Assembly (NCBI RefSeq): GCF_005601135.1 | Contig: NZ_CP039381.1 | Coordinates: forward strand, 2,105,941 to 2,169,940 | Direction of reading: 5' to 3' | DNA from: Ruminococcus bovis | GTDB taxonomy: Bacteria; Bacillota; Clostridia; Oscillospirales; Acutalibacteraceae | DNA: 64,000 nt | Part shown: piece after piece, positions 54,501 through 62,110 of the stretch | Position numbering within the stretch: position 1 is the first letter of the stretch | Layout of the letters: every line of letters starts with the position of its first letter | Notes under the pieces: generated by a model | What the model saw: only the letters and a program-made list of their open reading frames with translations | What the model was told of the DNA's origin: nothing | Database searches by the model: none | Made by a program: the position numbers and the translations under genes

Positions 54501-55857
54501 TGTTACTTATGATGCTTACGATTTAGTTTATGAAAAGTACATTGATGCTGATGATAATGATGCCGAAAAAGATGGTGCATTTGAAGAAAATAATAACCTT
54601 GTAATCGGTATGTATGATACAAGTGCAAGATTTGAATATCCAACCGGTGAAGATAATGAGGCTGTCAAGTTCTCAGATGAAAACCCTACATCAGGTGAAA
54701 CAGTTGATGTTTCAGTTTTGGCAAAGAACAGTGGTGTAGATACTGCCCGTGATGTAAAGATGAATCTTTATGTTAATGACAAACTTTATGAGTCAAAGAA
54801 TATTGATAATTGGATGGCTACTGATGAACAAGAAATGAAAGTTCAGTACCAAGTTCCTGAGAATACAGAAATCAGCAAGATTACTATGTACTCAACTATC
54901 ACATCAGGAGATAAAGTTCTTGCAACTTCCGAAAAGTATTCATTTAAGGAACAGTCCAAGATAGTATTTACAAATGCAGACATTGACTCTATAAGATATA
55001 TTACCGATGATAACAAGAACTCACAGTTTGCTCTAAAGGTTGAACTTGTGAATGACGGTAATATTGATTATGAGGGTGGAGACTATGTAAAGTTTGTTGA
55101 CCAGGATAAATGGGCAAAGGCTTCTGTATTTGAAAAGAATAACAATAGTAACGAAACAGTATATACTTCATTAGGTGAGGCTGTATTACCAAATATTAAA
55201 GCCGGTGAGAAAAAGACTATCACTTTCACATCAGATGAAGTGCCTGAAACAATCTTTACAAAACATAATCAAGATGCAGCTAATTTAGGCTTTATGTTAG
55301 TATCTTCTAAGGACCATAGCTGGAAAACAGTAGGTACAAAGGATAAATATACTAACCTAGGTGAATTTAGTGTTGGTGCAATTGTAAAACCTGTACCTGA
55401 TGAAGTAGAAAGTGTTTCTGCTAATGATGTTGAAGTATTTACAGGCAAGACAACATTAGTATCAGCTAATGTATATCCTGAAACTGCTTTAGCATATAGC
55501 GACATTACATATACTTCAAGCAACAAAGATATTGCTACTGTTGATGAAAACGGCAATGTAACCGGTGTAAAGTCAGGTACTGCTGAAATTACTATTAAAG
55601 CTAATACAAAGACTACTACTGTTAAGGTAACAGTAATTGACCCACCAAAGTATGGTGATGTTAACCTTGACGGTAAAGTTGATGTAACAGATGCTACTTT
55701 ACTTCAAAAGTACATTACACATAAAGTGTCATTAACTACAACTCAGCTATATGCCGGTGATGTTTCCGGTAATGGTACTGTAAATGTTAAGGATGTTACA
55801 TTGATTCAGAAGTATCTAAATCATATGATTGATGTTTTCCCATCAGAAAATATGTAA
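48574..55857 (+). CDS. giant secreted multidomain protein with C-terminal Big2 and dockerin domains
   Basis: 2427 residues. A signal peptide (AIIISILCVLMIICSIPFGY, cleaved near residue 30) is followed by two Calx-beta-like segments (~70-125, with EYGTDYRIY; ~240-330). A long unassigned beta-rich region includes a Trp-rich stretch near 400-470 and a Gly/Val-rich part near 1385-1435 (IGIGAGVGVDGLVGVNLEAD). Several repeated-strand regions lie at ~1500-1990, a CARDB-like domain at ~2035-2115 (SGETVDVSVLAKNSGVDTAR), a Big2 domain at ~2279-2355 (ITYTSSNKDIATVDENGNVT) and a dockerin at 2360-2427. The dockerin has two Ca-binding loops, DVNLDGKVDVTD and DVSGNGTVNVKD, each followed by xTLLQKYI/xTLIQKYL. 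No catalytic domain or carbohydrate-binding module is recognised. The dockerin predicts attachment to a cohesin scaffold. RBS AAAGGATGG; terminator at 55872. Confidence 0.9.
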   Translation: MNKINKYTKAIIISILCVLMIICSIPFGYAVTQKNTETIGNLNQEKSTYFKDNNSLKKTYENGLIMFPEKTAELKMNNFYSFNILRQGGTKGKSTVKVKTIDLTAEYGTDYRIYTDNLTTTEPIKGKANPYYAISNYSFIPKTGTADTSYENADSKDVDNKTKKLISDYNDTVQNKLMPTSSTFNVTFEDGESHKTIYIETRKSKYVRDDLQFYFSLCDAKNCELGNQTTSLISIKEEREKPDSYITVSDTKVNPKSNTAYVKINRSGNLGKTINFTAKTSSASAKGMVDYSSNVMNLTFTPGMTEIKFPVDLLNAKNDTYFNVNLDNVSNAKVKKDKAKVLLSTGAKVDTTSVGDSDTYDTGFGTYKYNKLRDVEFVDLSKATFQYGKGTKYKNNDATYRYNSAGGYYALGYNNGTSWRYAALDIATDDIDFAGVDRLQVKYSHDVGSCAWDYVAVYTDSEDKLASSNAECEWMSKIRYGDHWNMGNVSSSRISRGFDFKNLNAKQKLYFTVEKGSFWGSCGVKFYNNGYTSQGEYDNTYLLLTKYNVKISNNSSIELYKDGKLQNVKDEVYRGGIKLSDPMNNNQSTSVTMYRGESAGFSYALDSKYSGMLRIKGYRLVNTSNNTRSEIISNSSEEFDLTPELIRTYSSYISSDNTITVEPVFELRDATVKVQNRKLSSGISVSVDDSNCTATAYYGSNKIGTLSWTNTKRDSQSADKNGIIGDEITFNYTPDPLSENAWIPHMKYRQNDNKDMVESTVEKVENFSNNTSCKIGITNAYAYFYPEFTVGKQTKLIVKNPQYGDYLGKGSKYEIKGKDGSAELTGYTNNLNQNISYLNSAENTILSFSANPNSGYRAKWTYKSSTDGSTKTYYGSDFFYAVQYAYESDDNYIHLEFEKVNSDDQLKVSASGSVFVKNGTILFPSSDDVSNDSEDYIACKNSTLFFEGGTALTDKNCNFIFKNEVEYDGTSKKNSTFTLYKNEVHRVLVKYNGHDYIRDVSVGKDNITNLAMDLKLPYKTYGIAPTTVTASDSKGNIYNSVITLSANESYDINLHFDRTYEDKDLPLNTVRCIIETDGKEQTMDYSVDSTDTKVSLTLPLCELAKPGSSMYFQFLNTYKNSSDTIVVKKDYGRFDTGYSFLASYDEDDTIYFPQLGAESEATKGDSELDEPTVAKDIPVLGSLSPTFSVKGFTPIINIGSSDHTYDGMPINTIQIGIQLDKSKDMTKPKGQREWSTTNMSEQLKDAQETLDAFNELWAGRKGDKKDVDNLKDAMDLKTSSSISFTVAFTIQIDYYTDKYGERHFLDTYAVLSGSLSYRASKPFFIYCIPCYVFFNVGGTATITAGMLPNKPLDGDKMATYLTDDDLKNPKNYLWRGIVDISPEIGIGAGVGVDGLVGVNLEADARFNFKIVGAFSESIGTVNLSLNVNVDLAVFSTSKTIADTDITLYDTRNESLEDQVSRAANVALKKSNVLKKTKLGDLEPSSASINADTKAKKALLNNELTVPSEDVTQPNIIKIKDGVYFVASPIQSEENSITEVKYMIYDTNKGTTITEPKSVLDEALVNSKKTNSDDIEDITNDQDLTDFDLTTYDCGDDILLAWQNADLDFEKSNYDVLTNSKIVSIFYNKSTGKFHDYNVFESDKNQVVFNPYVVANKSTGEVQLYYKTADFTGVTDKTSLDDIYKIPYGLSVTTTNLKSNEITWATPTAIDTNGSSVDGFDAEPQGNNIMLSYITNNGNSTGKGESFDTDADVLLTDANDSDVNGDKNKMYIRNITSKDGQVNVGDSILLNDSVYSTTNPQLVNVHNDNYDNMLLFYKCDGTYGYLNVDTLLSQYVYTDKSGQKKIQKDAMTPTEITDSDDNDHIVSDDFKVYYSDNGEMYGLWTVNEGTEQQIWIKEMTIDSVDQITETTKLDSDGNVVRDSSGEPIKEKLDTPVNIIKSVWGTKTNLTEGGIKNSDNGKFKTNIDAVVLDNNKILVTYDAYDLVYEKYIDADDNDAEKDGAFEENNNLVIGMYDTSARFEYPTGEDNEAVKFSDENPTSGETVDVSVLAKNSGVDTARDVKMNLYVNDKLYESKNIDNWMATDEQEMKVQYQVPENTEISKITMYSTITSGDKVLATSEKYSFKEQSKIVFTNADIDSIRYITDDNKNSQFALKVELVNDGNIDYEGGDYVKFVDQDKWAKASVFEKNNNSNETVYTSLGEAVLPNIKAGEKKTITFTSDEVPETIFTKHNQDAANLGFMLVSSKDHSWKTVGTKDKYTNLGEFSVGAIVKPVPDEVESVSANDVEVFTGKTTLVSANVYPETALAYSDITYTSSNKDIATVDENGNVTGVKSGTAEITIKANTKTTTVKVTVIDPPKYGDVNLDGKVDVTDATLLQKYITHKVSLTTTQLYAGDVSGNGTVNVKDVTLIQKYLNHMIDVFPSENM

Positions 55858-55871
55858 AATTTAATATTAAA

Positions 55872-55902
55872 ATGAGGGTTGTTTATGCAACCCTCATATT
55901 TT
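55872..55902 (+). terminator. terminator of the giant dockerin gene
   Basis: ATGAGGGTTG (55872-55881) pairs with CAACCCTCAT (55888-55897), followed by ATTTT. Confidence 0.88.
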
Positions 55903-55907
55903 CTAAA

Positions 55908-55946
55908 GAAAAAGGCTAGTGATAGATTTAAAAGTATCACTAGCCT
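55908..55946 (-). terminator. terminator of the queA-tgt-yajC-TIGR04086 operon
   Basis: On the minus strand a 12-bp stem AGGCTAGTGATA/TATCACTAGCCT (arms 55913-55924 and 55935-55946) is followed by TTTTTCTTT. Confidence 0.85.
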
Positions 55947-55950
55947 ATAA

Positions 55951-56358
55951 TTATTTTATTAACTTTTCTTTTTTACTGACTCCAAGAATTCCACCAATAG
56001 TACCAAATAGGAAAGATACAATAAATTTTAAGAATGTAAAAACAGTAAAGTTACTGTCAATACTTATCATACCTGCACTAAAGATAATTAAGAAAAATAT
56101 AAACCCACTGCTAATCCCATTGATATATCCTTTAATAGGAGAAATCTTTGAACATATAAACCCTGTAACAAATGCACATACACCACATATAATAGTGAGA
56201 AGAATGTTTAGTACAGTACTGTTCAGTATTCCTGTGTTACTCATAACTATTGCTACAAGACTAAGTAAAACAATAAGTGTTAATTCTCCAACAATTAAAC
56301 CAATAACTAAACCTTTTATGTACTTAAATTTATTAAATCCTAAAGTAATGCTTTTCAA
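55951..56358 (-). CDS. TIGR04086 family membrane protein
   Basis: 135 residues with four hydrophobic segments (IKGLVIGLIVGELTLIVLLS; LNILLTIICGVCAFVTGFIC; GISSGFIFFLIIFSAGMISI; FLKFIVSFLFGTIGGILGV). The family is defined by small four-helix proteins encoded next to yajC in Firmicutes, as here. No function is known. Last gene of the minus-strand run before the terminator. Confidence 0.82.
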   Translation of the reverse strand: MKSITLGFNKFKYIKGLVIGLIVGELTLIVLLSLVAIVMSNTGILNSTVLNILLTIICGVCAFVTGFICSKISPIKGYINGISSGFIFFLIIFSAGMISIDSNFTVFTFLKFIVSFLFGTIGGILGVSKKEKLIK

Positions 56359-56415
56359 AAAAACACCCCCAAATATGATACTAAATCATATTCAGGGGAA
56401 TTGAAAATTATGTAA

Positions 56416-56814
56416 TTATTTTTCAGCAGGACTTTCTTCAGCTTCTTTTTTCTTTCTACCGAAGAAACCTTTCTTTTCTGTCTTGTCAGTCTTTTCAGCT
56501 GGCTTGTCCTTGTCTGAGTTAACAGTTGAGATAGCCCAACGCTTAAATACCATCTTTGTCTTTTCAGAACCTGTTTCAAGTACGATTTCATCAGCTTCTT
56601 CTCTAATAGCGATAACTCTACCAACGATACCACCGATTGTTGTGATTTCATCACCAATCTGTAGGCTGTTTCTTAGTTCCTGTTCTTGCTTAGACTTCTT
56701 TGACTTTGGTCTGATAAGAATAAAGTAGATACCAACGAAGATAAGAGCGTAGATGATGATTAGTGTCCACATGCTACCACCACTTGCTGAGCCGGAAAGT
56801 AAGTTTAGATTCAT
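56416..56814 (-). CDS. yajC: YajC, preprotein translocase accessory subunit
   Basis: 132 residues. One membrane helix (MWTLIIIYALIFVGIYFILI) is followed by the conserved RPKSKKSKQEQELRNSLQIG and DEITTIGGIVGRVIAI, then a highly charged Lys/Glu tail. YajC associates with SecDF at the Sec channel. The ATG at 56814 is chosen because GGAG lies 9 nt ahead; the ATG five codons upstream contains that same GGAG. The C-terminal Lys/Glu extension is longer than in many YajC proteins. Downstream of tgt, the common bacterial order. Confidence 0.93.
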   Translation of the reverse strand: MNLNLLSGSASGGSMWTLIIIYALIFVGIYFILIRPKSKKSKQEQELRNSLQIGDEITTIGGIVGRVIAIREEADEIVLETGSEKTKMVFKRWAISTVNSDKDKPAEKTDKTEKKGFFGRKKKEAEESPAEK

Positions 56815-56883
56815 AGTTAAATTCTCCATTTCATATTAATAATTAGATTATAACAACTTTTCATTGCATATTCAAGTACTATT

Positions 56884-58014
56884 TTAAATGCGTTTTCCTA
56901 ATATGTCAATATTATTGTTGTAATATGTCTCAAATTCTCCATTATCAAGGGCATTTCTGATTTCTTCCATTAAATTGTTGTAGAAATATAGGTTGTGCAT
57001 TACTGCAAGTCGCATATAAAGCATTTCCTCAGCTTTCTTAAGATGTCTTAGGTATGCTCTTGAGAAACTCTTGCATACTGGACAATTACATTCTTTGTCA
57101 ATAGGAGCAAGGTCCTTTTGATATTTTTGGTTGTTAATGTTGATGATACCACTCTTTGTGAATAGGTGACCATGTCTTGCATTTCTACTTGGCATAACAC
57201 AGTCAAATAAATCAACACCACGCTTAACACTTTCAAGAATATTTACAGGAGTACCAACACCCATTAGGTATCTAATCTTATCCTTAGGCATATATGGTTC
57301 AATATCTTCAATAATTCGATACATTTCATCAGCAGTTTCACCAACTGCAAGACCACCGATTGCATAACCGTCAAGGTCAAGTTTAGCAATATCTTTCATA
57401 TGCTGAATTCTAAGGTCACTGTAAGTAGAACCTTGGTTAATGCCAAATAGCATTTGTTTCTTGTTAATAGTGTCAGGAAGACTGTTAAGTTTGTCCATTT
57501 CTTTCTTGCATCTTTCAAGCCATCTGGTAGTACGGCCAATAGAATTCTTTACATAATCATATGGGGCAGGGTTTTCAATACATTCATCAAAAGCCATAGC
57601 AATAGTAGAACCTAGGTTTGACTGAATTTGCATTGATTCTTCAGGTCCCATAAATATTTTTCTACCGTCAATATGAGAAGAGAAGTAAACACCTTCTTCT
57701 TTAATGTTTCTTAGCTTTGCAAGTGAAAATACCTGAAATCCACCTGAGTCTGTAAGTATAGGACCATCCCACTTAGTAAGACTGTGAATACCACCTAGTT
57801 CTTTAATAATCTTATCACCTGTTCTAACATGTAGGTGATAGGTGTTGCACAACATTACTTGGCACTTAATATCCTTTAAATCAAAGGAAGATACACCACC
57901 CTTAATAGCACCGGCAGTTGCAACATTCATAAAACAAGGAGTTTGAAAAGTACCGTGTGGTGTTACAAACTCACCTCGTCTTGCAGTTTTTTCATTCTTA
58001 ATTAATTTAAACAT
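56884..58014 (-). CDS. tgt: tRNA-guanine transglycosylase (queuine tRNA-ribosyltransferase)
   Basis: 376 residues; swaps guanine 34 for preQ1 in GUN-anticodon tRNAs. The catalytic Asp residues lie in ILTDSGGFQVFSLAKLR and GVDLFDCVMPSRNARHGHLF; zinc ligands are in CNCPVCKSFSRAYLRHL. IQHMKDIAKLDLDGYAIGGL is also typical. Length fits (about 370-380). Encoded 8 bp after queA, which acts next in the pathway. RBS AGGAGA overlaps the queA end. Confidence 0.97.
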   Translation of the reverse strand: MFKLIKNEKTARRGEFVTPHGTFQTPCFMNVATAGAIKGGVSSFDLKDIKCQVMLCNTYHLHVRTGDKIIKELGGIHSLTKWDGPILTDSGGFQVFSLAKLRNIKEEGVYFSSHIDGRKIFMGPEESMQIQSNLGSTIAMAFDECIENPAPYDYVKNSIGRTTRWLERCKKEMDKLNSLPDTINKKQMLFGINQGSTYSDLRIQHMKDIAKLDLDGYAIGGLAVGETADEMYRIIEDIEPYMPKDKIRYLMGVGTPVNILESVKRGVDLFDCVMPSRNARHGHLFTKSGIININNQKYQKDLAPIDKECNCPVCKSFSRAYLRHLKKAEEMLYMRLAVMHNLYFYNNLMEEIRNALDNGEFETYYNNNIDILGKRI

Positions 58015-58022
58015 ATTTCTCC

Positions 58023-59048
58023 TTACTCAATAAACATACTGTCACCAAATGAGAAAAATCTGTATTTCTCTTTGACAGCTTCTTTATATATACCCATAAC
58101 TTCATCATAACCGGCAAAAGCAGAAACTAACATAATAAGTGTGCTTTCAGGTAGATGGAAGTTAGTAATAAGTCCGTCAAGTACCTTAAACTCAAATCCC
58201 GGATAAATGAAAATATCTGTCCAACCTTCACAAGGAACAACCTTGCCATGTTCCTTTGCAACACTTTCAAGTGTTCTGCAAGAAGTTGTACCAACTGCAA
58301 TAACTCTCTTACCATTTTTCTTAGTTTCTTCAATCAGTTTTGCAGTTTCTTCCGGTACTTCATAATGTTCACTGTGCATCTTGTGAGTTGTAACATCATC
58401 AACCTTAACAGGTCTAAATGTACCAAGTCCAACATGAAGTGTTACATATCCAATCTTAATGCCCTTTGCCTTAATCTTTTCAAGCAGTTCATCAGTAAAG
58501 TGAAGTCCGGCAGTAGGAGCAGCAGCAGAACCAAGTTCGTGACTATATACTGTTTGGTATCTTTCCTTGTCCTTTAGCTTTTCATGAATGTATGGAGGAA
58601 GTGGCATTTGACCAATCTTATCAAGTGTTTCGTAGAAGTTACTGTCACACTTAAATTCAACAATTCTGTTGCCATCTTCAAGTACATCAATAACTTTGCC
58701 TGTCATAATGCCATCACCAAAAGTAAAACTGTCACCGGTTCTTGCTTTCTTACCGGGCTTTACAAGTGTTTCCCATACTTTGTCCTTAACTTGTTTTAGC
58801 AGTAAGAATTCTACATTAGCACCGGTAGGAATTTTTGTACCATAAATTCTAGCAGGTAAAACTCTTGAGTCATTAACAATAAGAGCATCACCTTCATTTA
58901 AAAAGTCGATAACATCATAAAAATGTTTGTGAAGAACTTCCTTAGTTTTTCTGTTATAAACCATCATTCTTGAAGAATCTCTTGGTTCAACAGGTGTCTG
59001 AGCAATTAGTTCTTCCGGTAAATCATAATAAAAATCACTAGTCTTCAT
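58023..59048 (-). CDS. queA: S-adenosylmethionine:tRNA ribosyltransferase-isomerase
   Basis: 341 residues; transfers the ribosyl part of SAM to preQ1 in tRNA to make epoxyqueuosine. Typical motifs: [20 protein letters not shown] at the N terminus, [71 protein letters not shown]. Length is normal (about 340-350). First gene of the operon; no queF/queC/D/E preQ1 synthesis genes are in the window. Confidence 0.97.
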   Translation of the reverse strand: MKTSDFYYDLPEELIAQTPVEPRDSSRMMVYNRKTKEVLHKHFYDVIDFLNEGDALIVNDSRVLPARIYGTKIPTGANVEFLLLKQVKDKVWETLVKPGKKARTGDSFTFGDGIMTGKVIDVLEDGNRIVEFKCDSNFYETLDKIGQMPLPPYIHEKLKDKERYQTVYSHELGSAAAPTAGLHFTDELLEKIKAKGIKIGYVTLHVGLGTFRPVKVDDVTTHKMHSEHYEVPEETAKLIEETKKNGKRVIAVGTTSCRTLESVAKEHGKVVPCEGWTDIFIYPGFEFKVLDGLITNFHLPESTLIMLVSAFAGYDEVMGIYKEAVKEKYRFFSFGDSMFIE

Positions 59049-59088
59049 AAAAAATCAACATCATCCTAATCTTTATTTCTCAAAATAA

Positions 59089-59117
59089 TTGACATAATCT
59101 TTCTTAAATGATAGAAT
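59089..59117 (+). promoter_or_regulatory. asd-dapA promoter
   Basis: TTGACA (59089-59094), 17-bp spacer, TAGAAT (59112-59117). The leader to asd is about 90 nt; I see no lysine riboswitch core in it. Confidence 0.75.
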
Positions 59118-59212
59118 AAATAAGAAAATAGGTCAATTTGTTTTTCCTAATATATAATATAATAAACTTGAGAAAAACACAACTGATTTTTTAAATTTGG
59201 AGGAAGACGAAT

Positions 59213-60295
59213 ATGAAAAATTATAAAGTTGGTATCATCGGCGCTACAGGTATGGTAGGTCAGAGATTTGCAACTCTACTTGAAAATCACCCTTGGTTTA
59301 CTGTTACAGCACTTGCTGCAAGTAAAAGAAGTGCAGGTAAAACATATAAAGAATGTGTAGAATCTCGTTGGGCTATGACAACACCAATTCCAAAGGCTAT
59401 GGAAGATATGATTATCCTTGACGCAGCTAATGTTGAAGAAGTTGCATCAAAGGTTGACTTTGTATTTTGTGCTGTTGATATGCCAAAAGATCAGATTCGT
59501 GAACTAGAAGAAGCTTATGCAAAGGCAGAATGTCCTGTTGTTTCAAATAACTCAGCTCACAGACACACACCTGATGTACCAATGGTTATCCCTGAAATCA
59601 ATGCTGACCATATTAAGATTATTGATTCTCAGAGAAAGAGACTTGGCACAAAGAAAGGCTTTGTTGCAGTTAAGTCTAACTGTTCTCTACAGTCATATGT
59701 ACCTGCAGTACACCCACTAAGAGAACTAGGTTGTAACAAGGTTCTTGCTTGTACTTATCAGGCAATTTCAGGTGCAGGTAAAACATTTGAAAGATGGCCT
59801 GAAATGGTTGACAACCTAATCCCATATATCGGTGGCGAAGAAGAAAAGTCAGAAAAAGAACCACTAAAGATTTGGGGTCACATTGAAGGCGACCAGATTG
59901 TTGATACTGATGATATTGCTATCACATCACAGTGCCTAAGAGTTCCTGTTTCAGATGGTCATACAGCAGCTGTATTTGTTTCATTTGACGGTGAAGTTCC
60001 ATCAGAAGAAAAGATTATCGAAACATGGGAAAACTATAAGGGTAGAGCTCAGGAACTAGAGCTACCAAGTGCTCCAAAGCAGTTCCTACACTACTTTACA
60101 GAACCAGACCAGCCACAGATTAAGACAGCCAGAACTCTAGAACACGGTATGGCTATCTCAATCGGTAGATTAAGACCTGATACTCAGTACGATATGAAGT
60201 TTGTATGTATGAGCCATAACACACTAAGAGGTGCTGCAGGTGGTGCAGTTCTTCTAGCTGAACTTCTATGTGCTGAAGGATATATTGAAAACTAA
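59213..60295 (+). CDS. asd: aspartate-semialdehyde dehydrogenase (archaeal/fungal type)
   Basis: 360 residues; reduces aspartyl phosphate to aspartate semialdehyde, the branch point to lysine, threonine and methionine. NADP site VGIIGATGMVGQRFATLLEN; catalytic Cys in VAVKSNCSLQSYVPAV; TYQAISGAGKTFERWPEMVD; catalytic His region VPVSDGHTAAVFVSF. SNCSLQ and the overall length place it with the archaeal/fungal-type branch rather than the classical Gram-negative one. RBS GGAGGAAG. Followed 21 bp later by dapA. Confidence 0.95.
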   Translation: MKNYKVGIIGATGMVGQRFATLLENHPWFTVTALAASKRSAGKTYKECVESRWAMTTPIPKAMEDMIILDAANVEEVASKVDFVFCAVDMPKDQIRELEEAYAKAECPVVSNNSAHRHTPDVPMVIPEINADHIKIIDSQRKRLGTKKGFVAVKSNCSLQSYVPAVHPLRELGCNKVLACTYQAISGAGKTFERWPEMVDNLIPYIGGEEEKSEKEPLKIWGHIEGDQIVDTDDIAITSQCLRVPVSDGHTAAVFVSFDGEVPSEEKIIETWENYKGRAQELELPSAPKQFLHYFTEPDQPQIKTARTLEHGMAISIGRLRPDTQYDMKFVCMSHNTLRGAAGGAVLLAELLCAEGYIEN

Positions 60296-60316
60296 ACCTT
60301 TTGGAGGTTATATATA

Positions 60317-61219
60317 ATGAGTACACCAATTTTTACAGGTGCAGGTGTTGCCTTAATTACACCTATGAATAGCGACGGTTCAGTTAACTTTGATGAACTT
60401 GGAAGACTACTTGAATTCCAGATTGAAAACGGTACTGATGCTATTATCGCTTGTGGTACAACAGGCGAAGCTGCTACACTTTCAGTTGAAGAACACAAGG
60501 CTGTTCTTTCATATGTAGCAGAAAAGGTTAACAAGAGAATTCCGGTTATTGCAGGTACAGGTAGTAACGATACTGCTACTGCAATCAGCCTATCAAAGTC
60601 AGCACAGAAGTATGGTGCAGACGGTTTGCTTTCTGTAACTCCATACTACAACAAGACTTCACAGGCCGGTTTAGTAAAGCACTTTACAACAATTGCCGAT
60701 TCTGTTGACCTACCAATCATTCTTTACAATGTTCCATCAAGAACAGGTTGTAATATGCAGCCAAAGACATATGCTGAACTTGAAAAGCACCAGAACATTG
60801 TAGGTGTTAAGGAAGCTAACGGTGATATTTCATCAGTTTCTCTAACAAGAAGCCTATGTTCAGATGACTTTGCTATTTATTCAGGTAACGATGACCAGAC
60901 AGTTCCATTTATGTCTCTAGGTGGTAAGGGTGTTATTTCTGTATTCTCAAACTTCTGCCCTAAGGAAATGCACGAAATTTGTCAGGCTTGTCTTGATAAT
61001 GATTTCCAGAGAGCAGCAGAAATGAACTTCCATTTTGTTGAACTAATGGATATTATGTTCTCAGATGTTAACCCTATTCCTGTTAAGACTGCTATGAACC
61101 TAATCGGTTTCAATGCCGGTGAATGTAGATTACCACTTGTACCAATGAGCTATTCAGGTTATCATGACCTAAAGGATTGCTTAGCTAAGTACAACCTACT
61201 TGATAAGTACAAGAAGTAA
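60317..61219 (+). CDS. dapA: 4-hydroxy-tetrahydrodipicolinate synthase
   Basis: 300-residue TIM-barrel aldolase condensing pyruvate with aspartate semialdehyde, first committed step to diaminopimelate and lysine. GVALITPMNSDGSVNFDEL, CGTTGEAATLS, catalytic Tyr in LYNVPSRTGCNMQ, Schiff-base Lys in IVGVKEANGDISS, IYSGNDDQTVPFMSLGGKGV. Length fits (about 290-300). RBS GGAGGT. Between asd and dapB. Confidence 0.97.
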   Translation: MSTPIFTGAGVALITPMNSDGSVNFDELGRLLEFQIENGTDAIIACGTTGEAATLSVEEHKAVLSYVAEKVNKRIPVIAGTGSNDTATAISLSKSAQKYGADGLLSVTPYYNKTSQAGLVKHFTTIADSVDLPIILYNVPSRTGCNMQPKTYAELEKHQNIVGVKEANGDISSVSLTRSLCSDDFAIYSGNDDQTVPFMSLGGKGVISVFSNFCPKEMHEICQACLDNDFQRAAEMNFHFVELMDIMFSDVNPIPVKTAMNLIGFNAGECRLPLVPMSYSGYHDLKDCLAKYNLLDKYKK

Positions 61220-61234
61220 TTAAACTAATGAATT

Positions 61235-61255
61235 TGGGCGTACATTGTACGCCCA
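61235..61255. repeat. palindrome between dapA and dapB
   Basis: TGGGCGTAC and its inverse GTACGCCCA flank ATT. The 9-bp arms form a strong hairpin with no T-run. It resembles the cores of family A repeats at 11640 (GGGCG...CGCCC) and may be a small dispersed palindrome or an mRNA processing or attenuation site. Confidence 0.6.
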
Positions 61256-61279
61256 TAACTATATTTAAGGGGAATAATA

Positions 61280-62044
61280 ATGACAAAGGTTATTTTAAGT
61301 GGTTGCTCAGGTAAGATGGGTCACGCTATTGTAAAGGCAATTGATGAAAGAAACGATTGTGAAATTGCTTGTGGTGTAGACGCTTACGATTGTGGCGACT
61401 ATGATTTTACAGTATATAAGAGTTTTTCTGAAATTACTGAAAAGTATGATGCAATTATCGACTTTAGTAATCCTGCAGTACTAGATACTATGCTTGACTA
61501 TGCAGTAACAAATGCAGTTCCTGCAGTTATCTGTACAACAGGTTTTTCTGAAGAACAAATTGCAGAAATTAAGAATGCATCAGAAAAGACTGCTATTTTC
61601 TATTCAGGTAATATGTCACTTGGTATCAACCTAATGGTTGAACTTTGCAAAATGGCAACAAAAGTATTTGCTAACCATGGTGATAACTTTGATATTGAAG
61701 TTATCGAAAAGCACCATAACCAAAAGTTAGATGCTCCTAGTGGTACTGCACTTATGATTGCTGATGGTATTTCTTCTGTATCTCCAACAGAAAAGCAGTA
61801 TGTTTATGATAGACATGCTTATAGAAAGAAGAGAGATAAGAACGAAATCGGTATTCACTCAATTCGTGGTGGTACAATTGTCGGTGAACATGAAGTTATT
61901 TTTGCCGGTCATGATGAAGTAGTTTCTATTAAACATGAAGCTCATTCTAAGGAAGTTTTTGCTATTGGTTCTATCAATGCAGCCGTATTTATGAAGGATA
62001 AAAAGTCCGGTATGTATGATATGTCAGATTTACTTGCTGAATAA
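61280..62044 (+). CDS. dapB: 4-hydroxy-tetrahydrodipicolinate reductase
   Basis: 254 residues; reduces the DapA product using NAD(P)H. Cofactor loop SGCSGKMGHAIVKAI, TTGFSEEQIAEIK, NMSLGINLMVELCK, the catalytic EKHHNQKLDAPSGTAL with His and Lys, and SIRGGTIVGEHEVIFAG. Length fits (about 250-270). RBS AAGGGGAA. Third gene of asd-dapA-dapB; the 62067 hairpin follows. Confidence 0.96.
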   Translation: MTKVILSGCSGKMGHAIVKAIDERNDCEIACGVDAYDCGDYDFTVYKSFSEITEKYDAIIDFSNPAVLDTMLDYAVTNAVPAVICTTGFSEEQIAEIKNASEKTAIFYSGNMSLGINLMVELCKMATKVFANHGDNFDIEVIEKHHNQKLDAPSGTALMIADGISSVSPTEKQYVYDRHAYRKKRDKNEIGIHSIRGGTIVGEHEVIFAGHDEVVSIKHEAHSKEVFAIGSINAAVFMKDKKSGMYDMSDLLAE

Positions 62045-62066
62045 TCTAATAAACACATATAAATTC

Positions 62067-62109
62067 TCACCCCATAGTATATTAATGTGATGTACTATGG
62101 GGTGATTTT
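62067..62109 (+). promoter_or_regulatory. 13-bp perfect hairpin burying the RBS of the DUF3343 gene
   Basis: TCACCCCATAGTA (62067-62079) pairs exactly with TACTATGGGGTGA (62093-62105), followed by TTTTA. As a terminator it would end dapB mRNA. The 3' arm also holds GGGGTGA, the only good RBS for the TTG start at 62111. Transcripts reading through from dapB would therefore have that site sequestered. Confidence 0.7.
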
Positions 62110-62110
62110 A

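Noticed and set aside
48574..55857. giant protein as a scaffoldin with cohesins
   Set aside because: No repeated ~140-residue cohesin-like modules are seen; it carries a single dockerin at the end, so it is a docked component rather than the main scaffold.
55919..56404. 161-codon plus-strand frame opposite the TIGR04086 gene
   Set aside because: The minus strand gives a proper membrane protein next to yajC with terminator and RBS; the plus-strand frame begins inside that terminator.
58155..58577. 140-codon plus-strand frame opposite queA
   Set aside because: Shadow of a well-conserved gene; Cys/Asn/Phe-rich translation and no start signal.
59118..59212. lysine riboswitch ahead of asd
   Set aside because: The leader is about 90 nt and AT-rich with none of the conserved lysine riboswitch helices visible.
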